A stretch of DNA of 64,000 nt from Bog-756 sp963745955. Its GTDB lineage: Bacteria; Actinomycetota; Acidimicrobiia; Acidimicrobiales; RAAP-2. The notes under the pieces were generated by a model. It was given only the letters and a program-made list of their open reading frames with translations, had not been told where the DNA came from and searched no databases. Of this stretch, positions 36,847 to 46,643 are shown piece after piece (within the stretch, counting starts at the first letter, position 1; the number at the start of each line of letters is the position of its first letter). A program made the position numbers and the translations under genes. The stretch lies in the NCBI GenBank assembly GCA_963745955.1, contig CAVUZI010000011.1, positions 744,001-808,000 of the forward strand, written 5' to 3'.

Positions 36847-37034
36847 GGTCCAATGATGCCGCTCCTTCCGCCCCGTCCGGTATTCCGAGCGAGAGGCTGC
36901 GACACGCTGTAGGGTCCCGATGCTGGTTGTTGCCGAGCGGAGCTTGCGGTTGACGCGCCGAGCCCGAAGTGGCTCCCGCGGGGAGCATGCATTCTTCTGG
37001 TTGCGTGGCCGCCAACGGCGATCGGAAGGGGATC

Positions 37035-38348
37035 ATGTACCGACCCAGTCACTTGACCACTCGAATGCGGCACACCACCCTCTCAGCGTTCTCCATCTTT
37101 CTGGTGCTCGTTGCCGGGCTGCTGACCGCCTGTTCCTCGACCAACTCGACCAACAGCACGACAACTGGCTCGTCCGCACCTCCGATCCCGGCCTCCGCCT
37201 TCCACGACCACACCGGGCTGACTTCCACCTCGGTGACGATCGGAAACGTATCCACCCAGGTGGGTGGCTTGTTCACCGGTGCCGTGGTCGGCACTGAGGC
37301 ATATGCCGCCTATGTGAATTCGCAGGGCGGTATCCACGGCCGCACGATCATCGTGTCGAGCGCCGATGACCGGTTCGAAGGCGCGCTCAACAAAGAGGCG
37401 GTCCAGACCGTCATCCAGTCCGATTTCGCCAGCGTGGGCGGGCTCTCGCTCGAGGACAGCTTCAGCGAGCCGTTGATCGCGGCCAATCCCGGATTCCCTG
37501 ACGTCACGGCGTCGCTCGACCCGGCGACAGAGAAGCTCCCGAACAATTTCAGCCCCCTCCCGGCGTCGAACGGATGGCCGACCGGTCCACTTCTCTACTT
37601 CAAACAGAAGTACCCGACGAAGATCGCCCACACGGCCACCATCATCGCCGACCTGCCGTCGACCGAGTTGGCCTGGAGCAACGAGAAAGCAGCCATGCAG
37701 CATCTGGGTTACAAAGTGCTCTACGACCCGGCGCTGTCGCCGGCGACGACGGACTTCACGGCACAGGTGGTGGCCATGAAGAGCGCCGGGGTGCAGATCC
37801 TCTTCCTCGAGCAAGAACCGCAGAACTATGCGTCGGCCATCTTCCGGGACCTCAGCCAGCAGAACTTCCATCCCGTGGTGGTGCTCGGTGCCCCCTCCTA
37901 CAGTCCGGAGCTGATCGGCAACGCCGGCGGAGCCCAAGCGGTCGACGGGGCCTATCTGGAGCAGGCGGCATCGCTCTACCTGGGCGAGGACGCGGCCCAG
38001 ATCCCGACCATCACCACGTTCAACACCTGGGTGCAGAAGGTCTCACCGGGATTCAAGACCGACTTCTTCACGCTGGCCGGGTGGCTGTGCGGCCAGTTGT
38101 TCGTCGACGCGCTGCGCAACGCCGGAACGAACCCGAGCCGGGGGTCGCTCCTGCAGGCCTTGCGTAAGATCACCGATTTCGACAGCGGGAATCTCGTCCC
38201 GGTGAGCAACCCGGCGGGCAAGGTCCCGATCACCTGTTACCTCCTGGGCCAGGTCGCGAACGGCAAGTTCGAGCGGCTCGACGACCCTCCGGTGACCAGC
38301 TCGACCAACGGATTCCGCTGCGACGGCACCTACTACCGGGCGAGCTAG
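37035..38348 (+). CDS. Branched-chain amino-acid-type substrate-binding lipoprotein
   Basis: 437 residues from ATG 37035 (RBS GGAAGGGG). Lipoprotein signal: RHTTLSAFSIFLVLVAGLLTAC, lipobox LLTAC with Cys at about residue 33, then a Ser/Thr linker. A periplasmic-binding-protein type 6 (Leu/Ile/Val family) domain follows: VTIGNVSTQVGG, GTEAYAAYVNSQGGIHGRTI, VQTVIQSDFASVGG, ILFLEQEPQNYASAIFRDL. The cognate ABC permease and ATPase are not adjacent, so either it is an orphan receptor or the transporter is encoded elsewhere. Confidence 0.85.
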   Translation: MYRPSHLTTRMRHTTLSAFSIFLVLVAGLLTACSSTNSTNSTTTGSSAPPIPASAFHDHTGLTSTSVTIGNVSTQVGGLFTGAVVGTEAYAAYVNSQGGIHGRTIIVSSADDRFEGALNKEAVQTVIQSDFASVGGLSLEDSFSEPLIAANPGFPDVTASLDPATEKLPNNFSPLPASNGWPTGPLLYFKQKYPTKIAHTATIIADLPSTELAWSNEKAAMQHLGYKVLYDPALSPATTDFTAQVVAMKSAGVQILFLEQEPQNYASAIFRDLSQQNFHPVVVLGAPSYSPELIGNAGGAQAVDGAYLEQAASLYLGEDAAQIPTITTFNTWVQKVSPGFKTDFFTLAGWLCGQLFVDALRNAGTNPSRGSLLQALRKITDFDSGNLVPVSNPAGKVPITCYLLGQVANGKFERLDDPPVTSSTNGFRCDGTYYRAS

Positions 38349-38373
38349 GGCCGGACGGCGTGGCCGGAGGCGT

Positions 38374-38913
38374 TCACTTCGAAGGCCGTGACCGGACATA
38401 GAGGAACGCAGGTCCTTGGTCACCGGGATCGTCGGTGTCCAACTGCCCCGCCCACACTCGTTCGAATCCGGCCTTCTCCAGTGCATGCCAGGAGGGCAGG
38501 TTGAGTTGCTGAACTGCGACGACGACCGCTGTGACGTCCTCGAGCCCTCCCCACAACTCAGCGACGAAGAGACCGATCGCCCGGGCGCCCACTCCTCGTC
38601 CGACCATGGCCGCGTCCCCGATGAGATAGTCGATCCCAGCGGCATCGAGTCCACCCACGACCGCCGCCACTGTCCGCCGCCATTCGGGCTCATCAGCAAG
38701 CCGGTAGCGCTGGATGTATCCGATCGGGCACCCGTCGAGGAGGATGATGAAGCCCTCGGTCGTGTCGAGCCCCTCGACCATGGGCAGGTACCTGCTCTCG
38801 ACAGCGGCAAGGTCATGCGGCTCCCGCCACCATTCCTTGACATGCGGAGCGGCAAGCCACACGGCGAGCTCCGGAAGATCACCGGCCGAGAGTGGCCTGA
38901 AGGAGATGCGCAC
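38374..38913 (-). CDS. GNAT acetyltransferase, aminoglycoside 6'-acetyltransferase-like
   Basis: 179 residues from GTG 38913 (VRISFRPLSAGDLPELAVWL). PHVKEWWREPHDLAAVESRY and ILLDGCPIGYIQRYRL match the AAC(6')-Ib/Acetyltransf_8 pattern. DYLIGDAAMVGRGVGARAIGLFV is the acetyl-CoA loop, with NLPSWHALEKAGFERVWAGQL at the end. It could acetylate an aminoglycoside or a siderophore-type amine; resistance is not proven. Confidence 0.82.
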   Translation of the reverse strand: MRISFRPLSAGDLPELAVWLAAPHVKEWWREPHDLAAVESRYLPMVEGLDTTEGFIILLDGCPIGYIQRYRLADEPEWRRTVAAVVGGLDAAGIDYLIGDAAMVGRGVGARAIGLFVAELWGGLEDVTAVVVAVQQLNLPSWHALEKAGFERVWAGQLDTDDPGDQGPAFLYVRSRPSK

Positions 38914-39108
38914 GCGCTCCAGCTTGCCTGATTGGGCACTGCGGACGGACCGTCGTGCCCTCGGCCGCGGGAGGCTCCCCGCCGGCACGGGGACCATCGG
39001 CGATGGTCGGTCGGTCCGGCGCGACCGGCGACAGGAGCCACCCCGTCCCGAGCGGTATGCGATCATCAGACAGCGGTCGCCACGCATCGGCTCCCCGAGG
39101 AGGATTCC

Positions 39109-39504
39109 ATGCCTGAGTTCCCGACAATCGCCCACGTGATGCTGACAGTCAGCGATCTCAGCCGCAGCATCCCATGGTATGAGCGAGTCTTCGACATGAA
39201 GATGACCGTGGACGAAAGCCCTGACCCATTCCGACGCGCCGTCTGGCTCGTCGGGGGACAAACCCTCGTCGGCCTCCATGAATTTCCCGATCCGGCCGAC
39301 AGCCTCCCGTTCAATGAACGTCGGATCGGTCTGGACCACCTCGCCTTTGCGTGTGCACGTCGAGGCGACCTCGAGGCGTGGAAGGACCGGCTGGATGACC
39401 TCGGCATCGCCTATGGCGGCATCGTCGATGCCGACTACGGTTCGGGGCTCTCCTTCCGTGACCCGGACAACATCGCGTTGGAGTTCTTCTCTCCCGGCGC
39501 CTGA
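39109..39504 (+). CDS. VOC-family (glyoxalase/dioxygenase fold) protein
   Basis: 131 residues; GAGGAGG precedes ATG 39109. FPTIAHVMLTVSDLSRSIPWYERVF begins with the first metal His; LDHLAFACARRGDLEAWKDRL and YGSGLSFRDPDNIALEFF give the second His and the final Glu. A small metal-dependent lyase, isomerase or drug-binding protein; substrate unknown. Confidence 0.85.
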   Translation: MPEFPTIAHVMLTVSDLSRSIPWYERVFDMKMTVDESPDPFRRAVWLVGGQTLVGLHEFPDPADSLPFNERRIGLDHLAFACARRGDLEAWKDRLDDLGIAYGGIVDADYGSGLSFRDPDNIALEFFSPGA

Positions 39505-39587
39505 ACCAGTCACTCCAAGGGGTTGACGGCGATCGACTCTTTTGCCCGCCACCAGGACCTACCCGTGAGGTTTCCACCGTCGACCCC

Positions 39588-41276
39588 GTGACACCGCGCC
39601 GAGACAACGAGCATGGGCAGACCGACCCCTCCGGCCCGGTTGTAACACCCCCCTGGAAACATCTGGCCATGACCCCGGTGGCATGTGCAGTGAAGGAAAG
39701 TGTGGCGGTCGGCACCGCTGTGCCCGGGGTTCCCGCTGCCGGTTCCGCTGGTGCCGGTGCCGGTAGTGCCGCTGCTGCCGGTGACGGCCTCAACAGCTCC
39801 GACGGTCACCGTGGTTCCGACGGCCTCGGTGCCCGGTTGGATACGGCCCGTTCCGGTCTGGCCTCGGTGGTGGCAGATCTCGACCCGGCCCGGTTGACCG
39901 GGGCGGACGCGGCCGAGGTCTACGAGTCCCTGGTGGCCATCGAGCGGCTGACCAATGCCGGCAAGACGCTGTTGGCCCCCCGGATCGAGGCCTCTGGGGT
40001 GTGGCGGGACGGTGGGCACCGCTCGGCGGCGGTGATGCTGGCCTCCCTGGAGGGGGTGGCCACCGGCCAGGCCCAGAGCACCCTGTCCAACGGGCAGCGC
40101 CTCGGACAGCTGCCCGGCACCGAAGCCGCGCTGCGCACCGGGGTGCTCTCGGGACCGAAGGTCACCGAGCTGACCGGGGCCGGCATCCTCGCCCCCGAAC
40201 GGGAGGCGGAGTTGCTGGCCGGGGCCGAGGAGGCTCCCCTCCAGGCGGTGCGGGAGCGGTGCCGGCGGTCCCGGGCCACCTCGGGGACCGAGGATCCACG
40301 GGCCAGGGTCGTCCGGATCAGGGCGGCCCGGTACTTCTCGTCGTGGACCGACGCCGAGGGGGCCTTCTGCTACCAGGGCCGGGACACCCTCGACCGGGGG
40401 GCCCAGATCCTCTCCCACCTGGGCCAGGTGGCCACCCGGCTGCGCCGGGCCCGACGGACGGCCGGTGACGAACAGGACACCCCCGAACGGGCGGTCAGAG
40501 CCGACGCCTTCTACGCCCTTCTCACAAGACGCCACCCCGACTCCGGGGCACCGCTCGGTCCCCGGTCCACGCCGGCCACCGGCTCGGCTTCCGGGCCGGA
40601 TCCCGGGGCCGACGACGCCGACGCCGGGGTCGAGTTCTCCACCTCCGAGGACACCGACGATGCCACCGCCACCCAGAACACCGCCGGTTCCACTGCCACA
40701 ACTGACAGCCGACCACCGGACGATCCGTGCTCCCTCATCGACGGGCCCCCGACCTGCTCGGTGATGGTCCGGGTGGACCGAGATGCCCTGTTGCGGGGAT
40801 ACGCCGAGGGTGACGAGTGCTGCGAGATCGACAACCAGGGGCCCATTCCTGTGGCCATGGCCAGGGACCTGGCCAACAACTCCTTCCTCCGTCTCGTCTT
40901 CCACGAGGCCGGTGACATCCGGGCCGTCTGCCATATGGGTCGCACCATCAACCGACAGCTCCGGACGGCCCTCGTCTTTCGGGACACCACCTGCGTGGTG
41001 CCGGGATGTGGGACCTCCTTCGGGCTCGAGATCGACCACATCGTGCCCTTTGCCGAGGGCGGCCCCACCACCCTCGACAATCTTGCCTTGCTCTGCCACC
41101 ACCACCACTTCCTCAAGACCTATGAGGGCTGGGTCCTCTCCAAAGAGGGGACCGGACCGAAGGGAACACCCCGATGGCGATTCGAACCCCAGCCCCCCTT
41201 CGGGCAGGAACCGGGCCTCGGGATGGACACCGACGAGGAACGGGACAAGCGGAAACGGGACCGGCGGAACGAATAG
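39588..41276 (+). CDS. DUF222-HNH endonuclease-like protein (13E12 type)
   Basis: 562 residues. A low-complexity Ala/Gly start, the DUF222 helical domain (about residues 80-260; VYESLVAIERLTNAGKTLLA, GVLSGPKVTELTGAGILAP), an acidic linker, and a C-terminal HNH nuclease: FRDTTCVVPGCGTSF, LEIDHIVPFAEGGPTTLDNLALLCHHHH, then LKTYEGWVL. CxxC, DH and HxxxH zinc and catalytic residues are present. This family is highly repeated in actinobacterial genomes and in 13E12-associated elements; its role is unclear. The start could instead be ATG 39669. Confidence 0.88.
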   Translation: MTPRRDNEHGQTDPSGPVVTPPWKHLAMTPVACAVKESVAVGTAVPGVPAAGSAGAGAGSAAAAGDGLNSSDGHRGSDGLGARLDTARSGLASVVADLDPARLTGADAAEVYESLVAIERLTNAGKTLLAPRIEASGVWRDGGHRSAAVMLASLEGVATGQAQSTLSNGQRLGQLPGTEAALRTGVLSGPKVTELTGAGILAPEREAELLAGAEEAPLQAVRERCRRSRATSGTEDPRARVVRIRAARYFSSWTDAEGAFCYQGRDTLDRGAQILSHLGQVATRLRRARRTAGDEQDTPERAVRADAFYALLTRRHPDSGAPLGPRSTPATGSASGPDPGADDADAGVEFSTSEDTDDATATQNTAGSTATTDSRPPDDPCSLIDGPPTCSVMVRVDRDALLRGYAEGDECCEIDNQGPIPVAMARDLANNSFLRLVFHEAGDIRAVCHMGRTINRQLRTALVFRDTTCVVPGCGTSFGLEIDHIVPFAEGGPTTLDNLALLCHHHHFLKTYEGWVLSKEGTGPKGTPRWRFEPQPPFGQEPGLGMDTDEERDKRKRDRRNE

Positions 41277-41380
41277 GTCGGCGAGTCAGAGCATCGAGTC
41301 GGTCAGTCGGTCGAGTACGACTTCGTCGCGTCAAGAGCGGGCAGGTGCAGCGGGGAGGGGGACCGTCGGGAATCAGTCAA

Positions 41381-41419
41381 CGAGGACTTCCGGACCTGGC
41401 CACAGAACGAAAGTCCTCG
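41381..41419. terminator. Hairpin between convergent HNH and P450 genes
   Basis: Perfect 9-bp inverted repeat CGAGGACTT (41381-41389) and AAGTCCTCG (41411-41419) with a 21-base loop, between two convergent stop codons. No T-run follows, so termination is only a suggestion. Confidence 0.4.
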
Positions 41420-41437
41420 CCCCATGTCTCGGGTTCT

Positions 41438-42628
41438 TCACACCAAGGCGACGTCGAGGTTGACCGGGCTCCGACCGAGCACCGTCCGCCATTCCAGAGC
41501 TTCGGGATCACCGGTGAGTTCGAGCGGTTGAGTGATCAAGCCACGTACCGTCTCCTGGAGAGTCATGCGGGCAAGATTTGCACCCAGGCAGAAATGTGGC
41601 CCGGTGCCGAACGAGAGCAGCTTGGGCGCGTCAGGGTCAGCGAACCGATCCAACTGGAAAGTGCCCGGATCGGTCCAGACATCAGGATCCCTGTTGGCCG
41701 CCGACAGTGACAGCAGGACCACCAAACCCGGAGGGCGTTCCTCGGCCCCCACGGGTAGCGGATCGACGACCGTCCGTGGGATGGCCCCGATACTCGGCTC
41801 GAAACGCATTGTCTCCGTCACCGCTGCCGGCACCAGGTCCGGGCGGGCGCGCAGGGCTTCCAGACTGCCGGGATGGGTGAGCAGGGTGAGGAAGGTGCAG
41901 CCGATCTGGCTCGAGGTGGTGTCGTGGCCTCCGACCAGCAGGTTGGCCACCATGTCCACCAACTCCTCGTGGGTCAGTCGATCGCCCATGTCCTCAGCGA
42001 CCAACAGCGAGGTGATCAGATCGTCAGCGGGCGACGACCGCCGACGGGAGACCAGCGTCCCCACGTAGTCGAGCAGCTGATCGATCGCTGACGATGCCGC
42101 CTGGATCTGCTCTGGGTCCATGAAGCCAAAGGTGGGGCTCAGGGCGTCCACCCAGTCGCCGAACCTCGGCACATCGTCCTCTGGAACACCGAGCAGACGG
42201 CACATGACGTTCATGGGCACTCGACCGAATGCGTCGACCAGGTCTCCGCCACCTTCGCGCACGATGCCATCGAAGGCCGCCCCCACGAAGCCACCGGTTA
42301 TCTCGCGTAACCGTTCGGTCGAGCGTGGGGTGAACGCCCGATTCACCAGGCGGCGCAGCCGCACATGGACGGCACCCTCGTTGGTGAACATCAACGAGGA
42401 GTACCAGCGGCGCAGCGGCCCGTCCTCGATTCCGACGAGGTCGAACAGCTGCAGCCCGACCCCCACCATCCGGGGGTCATGAGCCACCCGGTTGATGTCG
42501 TGATAACGCAAGACCCACAGGGCACCCGTATCGGCATCGAAGGCGGTGGCGCTCCCGGCTGCGGCGGCCAGGAGGACATCGCGCCCACCGGACGGATCGT
42601 TCAAGGTACTAATGACTGGATCGCCCAC
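41438..42628 (-). CDS. Cytochrome P450
   Basis: 396 residues, intact. Heme-binding loop FGTGPHFCLGANLAR (Cys ligand), I-helix NLLVGGHDTTSS (acid-alcohol pair region), K-helix TETMRF (ExxR). A soluble bacterial class I enzyme needing a separate ferredoxin. Opposite strand to the SDR that starts 249 bp away, so the two may share a regulatory region. Confidence 0.92.
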   Translation of the reverse strand: MGDPVISTLNDPSGGRDVLLAAAAGSATAFDADTGALWVLRYHDINRVAHDPRMVGVGLQLFDLVGIEDGPLRRWYSSLMFTNEGAVHVRLRRLVNRAFTPRSTERLREITGGFVGAAFDGIVREGGGDLVDAFGRVPMNVMCRLLGVPEDDVPRFGDWVDALSPTFGFMDPEQIQAASSAIDQLLDYVGTLVSRRRSSPADDLITSLLVAEDMGDRLTHEELVDMVANLLVGGHDTTSSQIGCTFLTLLTHPGSLEALRARPDLVPAAVTETMRFEPSIGAIPRTVVDPLPVGAEERPPGLVVLLSLSAANRDPDVWTDPGTFQLDRFADPDAPKLLSFGTGPHFCLGANLARMTLQETVRGLITQPLELTGDPEALEWRTVLGRSPVNLDVALV

Positions 42629-42876
42629 AGCTCCCCGCTTTCGCCACGATCAACGTAGCTCACCAGGTCGCCATTCTGCTCCTCCGATCCAACGTTCCTC
42701 GCTGCGCCCCGAGTCGGCGATCGCGGCCTCCACTAGGTTGTCGACATGTTCGGCGAGCATCTGCCTCTCGCGGCGGGGAACACGGTGGGGAACGCGCCGA
42801 CGACCCGGAATGGGCCGAGCAGCGCACACCTGGCCGACGCGCCCGCATGGTTCGCGCCCGATGGCGTGGTGTCGTG

Positions 42877-43593
42877 ATGGCGCCGGTGACCGCGGTGGTC
42901 GTCGGTGGGGGCTCGGGCATCGGCGCCGCGGTGGCGGAGCGGCAGCGGGCCGCCGGGGCCGACGTGCTCACCTGGGACCTCGCCGGCGCCGACATCGAGT
43001 GCGACATCATCGACGCCGACCGGATCGACGCGGCCGCGGCCGAGACCATCAGGCGGATCGGGGTCCCGGGGGTGGTCACCATCACCGCTGGAATCGGCCA
43101 TTCCGGCATGCTCCTCGACGCCGGCACCGAAGAGTGGGACCGGGTGATGGGCGTCAACGCCAAAGGGGTGTGGCTGACGATGCGGGCGCTGGCCCGACCG
43201 ATGCGCGCCGGGGACGGCGGTTCCATCGTGGCCACAAGCAGCGTCAGCGCCCGGTTGGCCGACCGGTCCATGGGCCTCTACTGCGCATCGAAGGCGGCGC
43301 TCGACATGATCATCGAGGTCGCTGCGGCCGAGTGGGCGCCGGAGGTGCGGGTGAACGGTGTGGCTCCGGGCGTGACGGACACCCCCATGCTCGGTCGGGC
43401 GCCGCGCAGTGGCGGATGGCTCGGCGACGTAGCCGGACGCACGGCACTCGAACGGCTCGGGACGGCCGACGACATCGCCGAGGCCGTACTGGCCATCCAC
43501 GAGATGCATTGGGTGACCGGCCAGATCGTGCGCTGCGACGGTGGCCTCTCACTGCACAGCCCCATCAACCCGCTGGCCGACCACCGGGACTGA
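42877..43593 (+). CDS. Short-chain dehydrogenase/reductase
   Basis: About 238 residues from ATG 42877 (an in-frame ATG at 42847 would add 10 residues). Rossmann TAVVVGGGSGIGAAVAE, catalytic Ser in IVATSSVSA, YCASK (Tyr and Lys of YxxxK), PG motif NGVAPGVTDTPM, and an oligomerisation end GQIVRCDGGLSL. NAD(P)-dependent oxidation or reduction of an alcohol/ketone. Adjacent P450 suggests a shared small-molecule pathway. Confidence 0.88.
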   Translation: MAPVTAVVVGGGSGIGAAVAERQRAAGADVLTWDLAGADIECDIIDADRIDAAAAETIRRIGVPGVVTITAGIGHSGMLLDAGTEEWDRVMGVNAKGVWLTMRALARPMRAGDGGSIVATSSVSARLADRSMGLYCASKAALDMIIEVAAAEWAPEVRVNGVAPGVTDTPMLGRAPRSGGWLGDVAGRTALERLGTADDIAEAVLAIHEMHWVTGQIVRCDGGLSLHSPINPLADHRD

Positions 43594-43617
43594 GGTTCGA
43601 CGGGGGATGTGCGATCG

Positions 43618-44026
43618 TTATCGCGCTATCCGCCCCTGGTCACCGATCCGGCACTCCTGGACCAGGTGCTCGGCCGACCCGAGGTCCCACACCACCAAGT
43701 AGCCGGTCCGCAGGAGGTGGTCGCCGCAGGTGGCCACGAATTGCTCGAACTCCTGGTGCGCCCGGCCCCTCTGACCGATGCCGCCTGAGATGATCGTGGT
43801 AGAGAGCGAGATCCTTCTCCTCACGGGGGGGCCGGGGGGGGCCGAGCAGCTCACTCAGCATCGCCCTCCCGGGGCCGACGGAATAGTTCGAAACAACCTC
43901 GTCGACGGTGCGGCTCCGGCCGGTCAGCTCCTCGACCGTGGCGATGGACGCCACTGGAACGGTTTCGAGAGAGTCGAGAAGGGTCCCGTCCATGTCGAAG
44001 ATGACGGCACGGAGCCCAGCCATCAA
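43618..44026 (-). pseudogene. Truncated HAD-superfamily hydrolase
   Basis: Begins like a phosphoglycolate-phosphatase-type HAD: GLRAVIFDMDGTLLDSLETV (nucleophile Asp in DMDGT), VEELTGRSRTVDEVV, AMLSELLG. After about residue 75 the frame fails. One reading gives FVATCGDHLLRTGYLVVWDL to a stop at about 43618, which is not HAD sequence. Motifs II-IV are missing, so it is truncated or fused to foreign sequence. Confidence 0.6.
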
Positions 44027-44115
44027 CCGGTTCTACTACACCGGCTCTCCACGTCCGCGGAGCACGTCATCCACTTCCGGAGCACGACCACAGCGACGCC
44101 GGGAGCATGGCCGGA

Positions 44116-44904
44116 TCACGGGCCATCCAGTAGCGCCCGCAACTCGGCATCGATCTTGCCGTTGGTGTAGATACCTCCGTCGAGGTCCAGCCGCCGGCCC
44201 CCTGTCGGGTCGCAGAATCGTCCGCCTGCCTCCTCGACGAGGACCACGGCAGGCGCATGGTCCCAGGGACCTCCGGCATAACCGCAGATCGCCTCGAATC
44301 GGCCGGCGAGAAGTTCGAGGACCCGCTCTGCGTTCGGCTCGGCCCAGTGGGCGCCGTCCTTGACCCGTTGCACCAATTCGGGGTGCCTCTCCGCGGGCCA
44401 CACCGTCACACGGCTACGCGACAGTTCGTCGACCCCGGATACGAGGAGTCGGATCGTCTCTGTGACCGCACCGTGTCGGACGGTGCCTGTCCAGCTGCCG
44501 TGGCCCCGCAGGGCCCACCACACCTCGGCTCGCCGCGGCCTCGTCACCACCCCGAGGACGACTTCGCCGTTCTCCTCGAGGGCGATATGGGTACCCCAGC
44601 TGTCCTGGCCGGCAAGGAAGAACACGGTCCCGTCGATCGGGTCGAGAATCCAACGGCGGGACGAGTGGCCGGACGGCTCCGATTCCTCGCTCAGGATTGC
44701 GTCGTCCGGGTACTCGGATCGGATGACTTCGGTGAGCGCCCGGTCGACGGCCAGGTCGCCCTCGCTGACCGGGGACCCGTCGGACTTGATGGTGCTCGCT
44801 GCCTTCCCGAAGTGGTCGAGTGAGATCGTGTCGGCCAGCCCGGCCAGCTTGTGGGCGAAAGCGAGATCGGGGGGCCACGTGGTGGGGTCGTCTGCCGGAC
44901 TCAC
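44116..44904 (-). CDS. Inositol-phosphatase-family protein (IMPase/HisN-like)
   Basis: 262 residues. Mg-dependent phosphatase fold: LSEESEPSG (Glu73/74), WILDPIDGTVFFLAG (Asp88, Asp91) and WDHAPAVVLVEEAGGRFCD in the second half supply the metal sites. Acts on inositol phosphate, histidinol phosphate or 3'-phosphoadenosine phosphate; the insert length is closest to HisN-type enzymes, but the substrate is not settled. Confidence 0.85.
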   Translation of the reverse strand: MSPADDPTTWPPDLAFAHKLAGLADTISLDHFGKAASTIKSDGSPVSEGDLAVDRALTEVIRSEYPDDAILSEESEPSGHSSRRWILDPIDGTVFFLAGQDSWGTHIALEENGEVVLGVVTRPRRAEVWWALRGHGSWTGTVRHGAVTETIRLLVSGVDELSRSRVTVWPAERHPELVQRVKDGAHWAEPNAERVLELLAGRFEAICGYAGGPWDHAPAVVLVEEAGGRFCDPTGGRRLDLDGGIYTNGKIDAELRALLDGP

Positions 44905-45232
44905 CCACGGAGTCTTTCACGCCCTTCGCCGACCGTTCCCCGCCGGCCTGTCGTCGTCGATCCGTGGCGCGCACGGCCTTGAGGATGACCGCTCGGAGAT
45001 GCGGCTCCCGATACAGAGGTGCCAAGCTGGATGCGTGTTCGAACGGTTGTGGCCCGCTCCACGTTCTGCGACCTCATGGCCCTCGCCGGTATACCTTTCC
45101 CACCGGGCACCGAGTGACCGGCCGTCGCCGCGTCGAACGGTGATCGACGCCGCTCGCCCGGCGGTGGCGCAGGCCGGTACAGTGACCTCGAAGCTCCCGA
45201 CCTGAGCCACGAGCCCCCGAGGAGGTCCGAGA
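44905..45232. other. 328-bp intergenic region upstream of a P450
   Basis: No gene seen. TACAGT at 45178-45183 is a possible -10 for the downstream P450. GAGGAGG before ATG 45233 is its ribosome binding site. Confidence 0.4.
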
Positions 45233-46471
45233 ATGACACTGAAGGACCAGGACACTGCGGACCCCGACTACAACCCGTTCGACACCTTCGTCGATGTCAT
45301 CGCCGGGGACACCAGAGACCCCTATCCTGAATTCGCACAGAAGCGCAGGGAGGAGCCTGTCTGGGCGGGCAACTTCATGAACGCCGAGCTGCTGCCGCCG
45401 GGCATCGAGCTGTCCGACGAATGGATCGTGTTCCGCTACGACGACTGCTCGCGGGTCCTCCGCGACCCCAAGACGTTCACGTCGACGGGCTATGACGCCA
45501 CCATCGGTGTGGTGATGGGCCACATGATCCTGGGCATGGACGACCCCGAGCACCGCCAGAACCGCAACTTGGTGGCCGCGGCGTTCCGCGAGAAGTCGCT
45601 GGCCCGATGGGAACCGGAGTTCATCGCGCCCATCGTCGACGAGCAGATCGACCGCTTCGTCGAGCGCGGCCACGCCGATCTGGTCCGTGAGCTGACCTTC
45701 GAATTCCCGGTGCGGGTCATCGCCCGGATCTTGGGGCTGCCCGAGGAGGACTTCGCCCAGTTCCAGCAGTGGTCGATCGAGCTCATCACCCTGGGTGCCG
45801 ACATCGAACGCGGACTGCAGGCGTCAGAGAGCCTGCGCCAGTACTTCGCCGGCATCGTCTCCGATCGGCGCGCCCAGCCCCGGGAAGACGTCATCAGCGA
45901 TCTCGTGCAGGCCCAAGTGGATGGCGAGATGCTCGACGACGAGGCCATCTATGCGTTCTTGCGGCTCTTGCTCCCCGCTGGCGCAGAGACCACCTACCGC
46001 TCGTCAGGCAACCTCTTGTACCTGCTGTTGACCCACACCGATCAGCTCGACGCGGTACTCAAGGACCGGGCGTTGCTGCCCCAGGCCATCGAAGAGGCGC
46101 TCCGCTTCGAACCGCCCCTCCTGCAGATCAACCGGACGGCGACGCGTGAGGTGAAGATCGCCGGTGTCACGATCCCCGAAGGGGGAAGCGTCACCACATG
46201 TCTGGGTTCGGCCAACCACGACGAGACCCGGTGGGAGAACGCCGAGGAGTTCGACATCTTCCGGCCCCAGATCCCCCACCTGGCCTTTGCCCATGGACCG
46301 CACATGTGCCTGGGCATGCACCTGGCCCGGCTCGAGACCCGGACCCTCGTCAACAAGGTCCTCGATCGGCTTCCCGACATCACCCTCGACCCCGGGGACG
46401 CCGATCCCCATATCCGTGGGTCGATCTTCCGGTCCCCCACCTCCCTCCCGGTACGCTTCGGCCAGCCCTGA
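45233..46471 (+). CDS. Cytochrome P450
   Basis: 412 residues, intact, with strong ribosome binding site GAGGAGG. N-terminus DYNPFDTFVDVIAGDTRDPYPEFA; MILGMDDPEHRQNRNLVAAAF (C-helix); I-helix RLLLPAGAETTYRS; EEALRF (ExxR); heme loop FAHGPHMCLGMHLAR. A soluble actinobacterial monooxygenase resembling those acting on steroid- or fatty-acid-like compounds; substrate unknown. No redox partner adjacent. Confidence 0.92.
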   Translation: MTLKDQDTADPDYNPFDTFVDVIAGDTRDPYPEFAQKRREEPVWAGNFMNAELLPPGIELSDEWIVFRYDDCSRVLRDPKTFTSTGYDATIGVVMGHMILGMDDPEHRQNRNLVAAAFREKSLARWEPEFIAPIVDEQIDRFVERGHADLVRELTFEFPVRVIARILGLPEEDFAQFQQWSIELITLGADIERGLQASESLRQYFAGIVSDRRAQPREDVISDLVQAQVDGEMLDDEAIYAFLRLLLPAGAETTYRSSGNLLYLLLTHTDQLDAVLKDRALLPQAIEEALRFEPPLLQINRTATREVKIAGVTIPEGGSVTTCLGSANHDETRWENAEEFDIFRPQIPHLAFAHGPHMCLGMHLARLETRTLVNKVLDRLPDITLDPGDADPHIRGSIFRSPTSLPVRFGQP

Positions 46472-46575
46472 CGAACCGGCGCCGGCTCGGACCGGCTCGG
46501 CCGGGGCCTTGACGGACCGGTGCCGGGGCTCGGGCCCGGCTCGGACCGGGCCCTGACGGACTCCCGCCGGCTCGG
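46466..46575. repeat. Three degenerate copies of the P450 stop-codon region
   Basis: The segment CCCTGACGAACCGGCGCC (with the stop TGA) recurs as CCTTGACGGACCGGTGCC at about 46507 and CCCTGACGGACTCCCGCC at about 46551, each followed by a GGCTCGG-like run. Steps are about 41-44 bp. Confidence 0.75.
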
Positions 46576-46643
46576 GCCGGGGCTCGTCCCGCCGCCGGCC
46601 CCCCATCTTCAAGTCATCACCCGGACCTGCCGATATCTGCGGC

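Noticed and set aside
38374..38913. Antibiotic-resistance call for the AAC(6')-like gene
   Set aside because: Only fold-level similarity can be seen; no resistance context or diagnostic residues.
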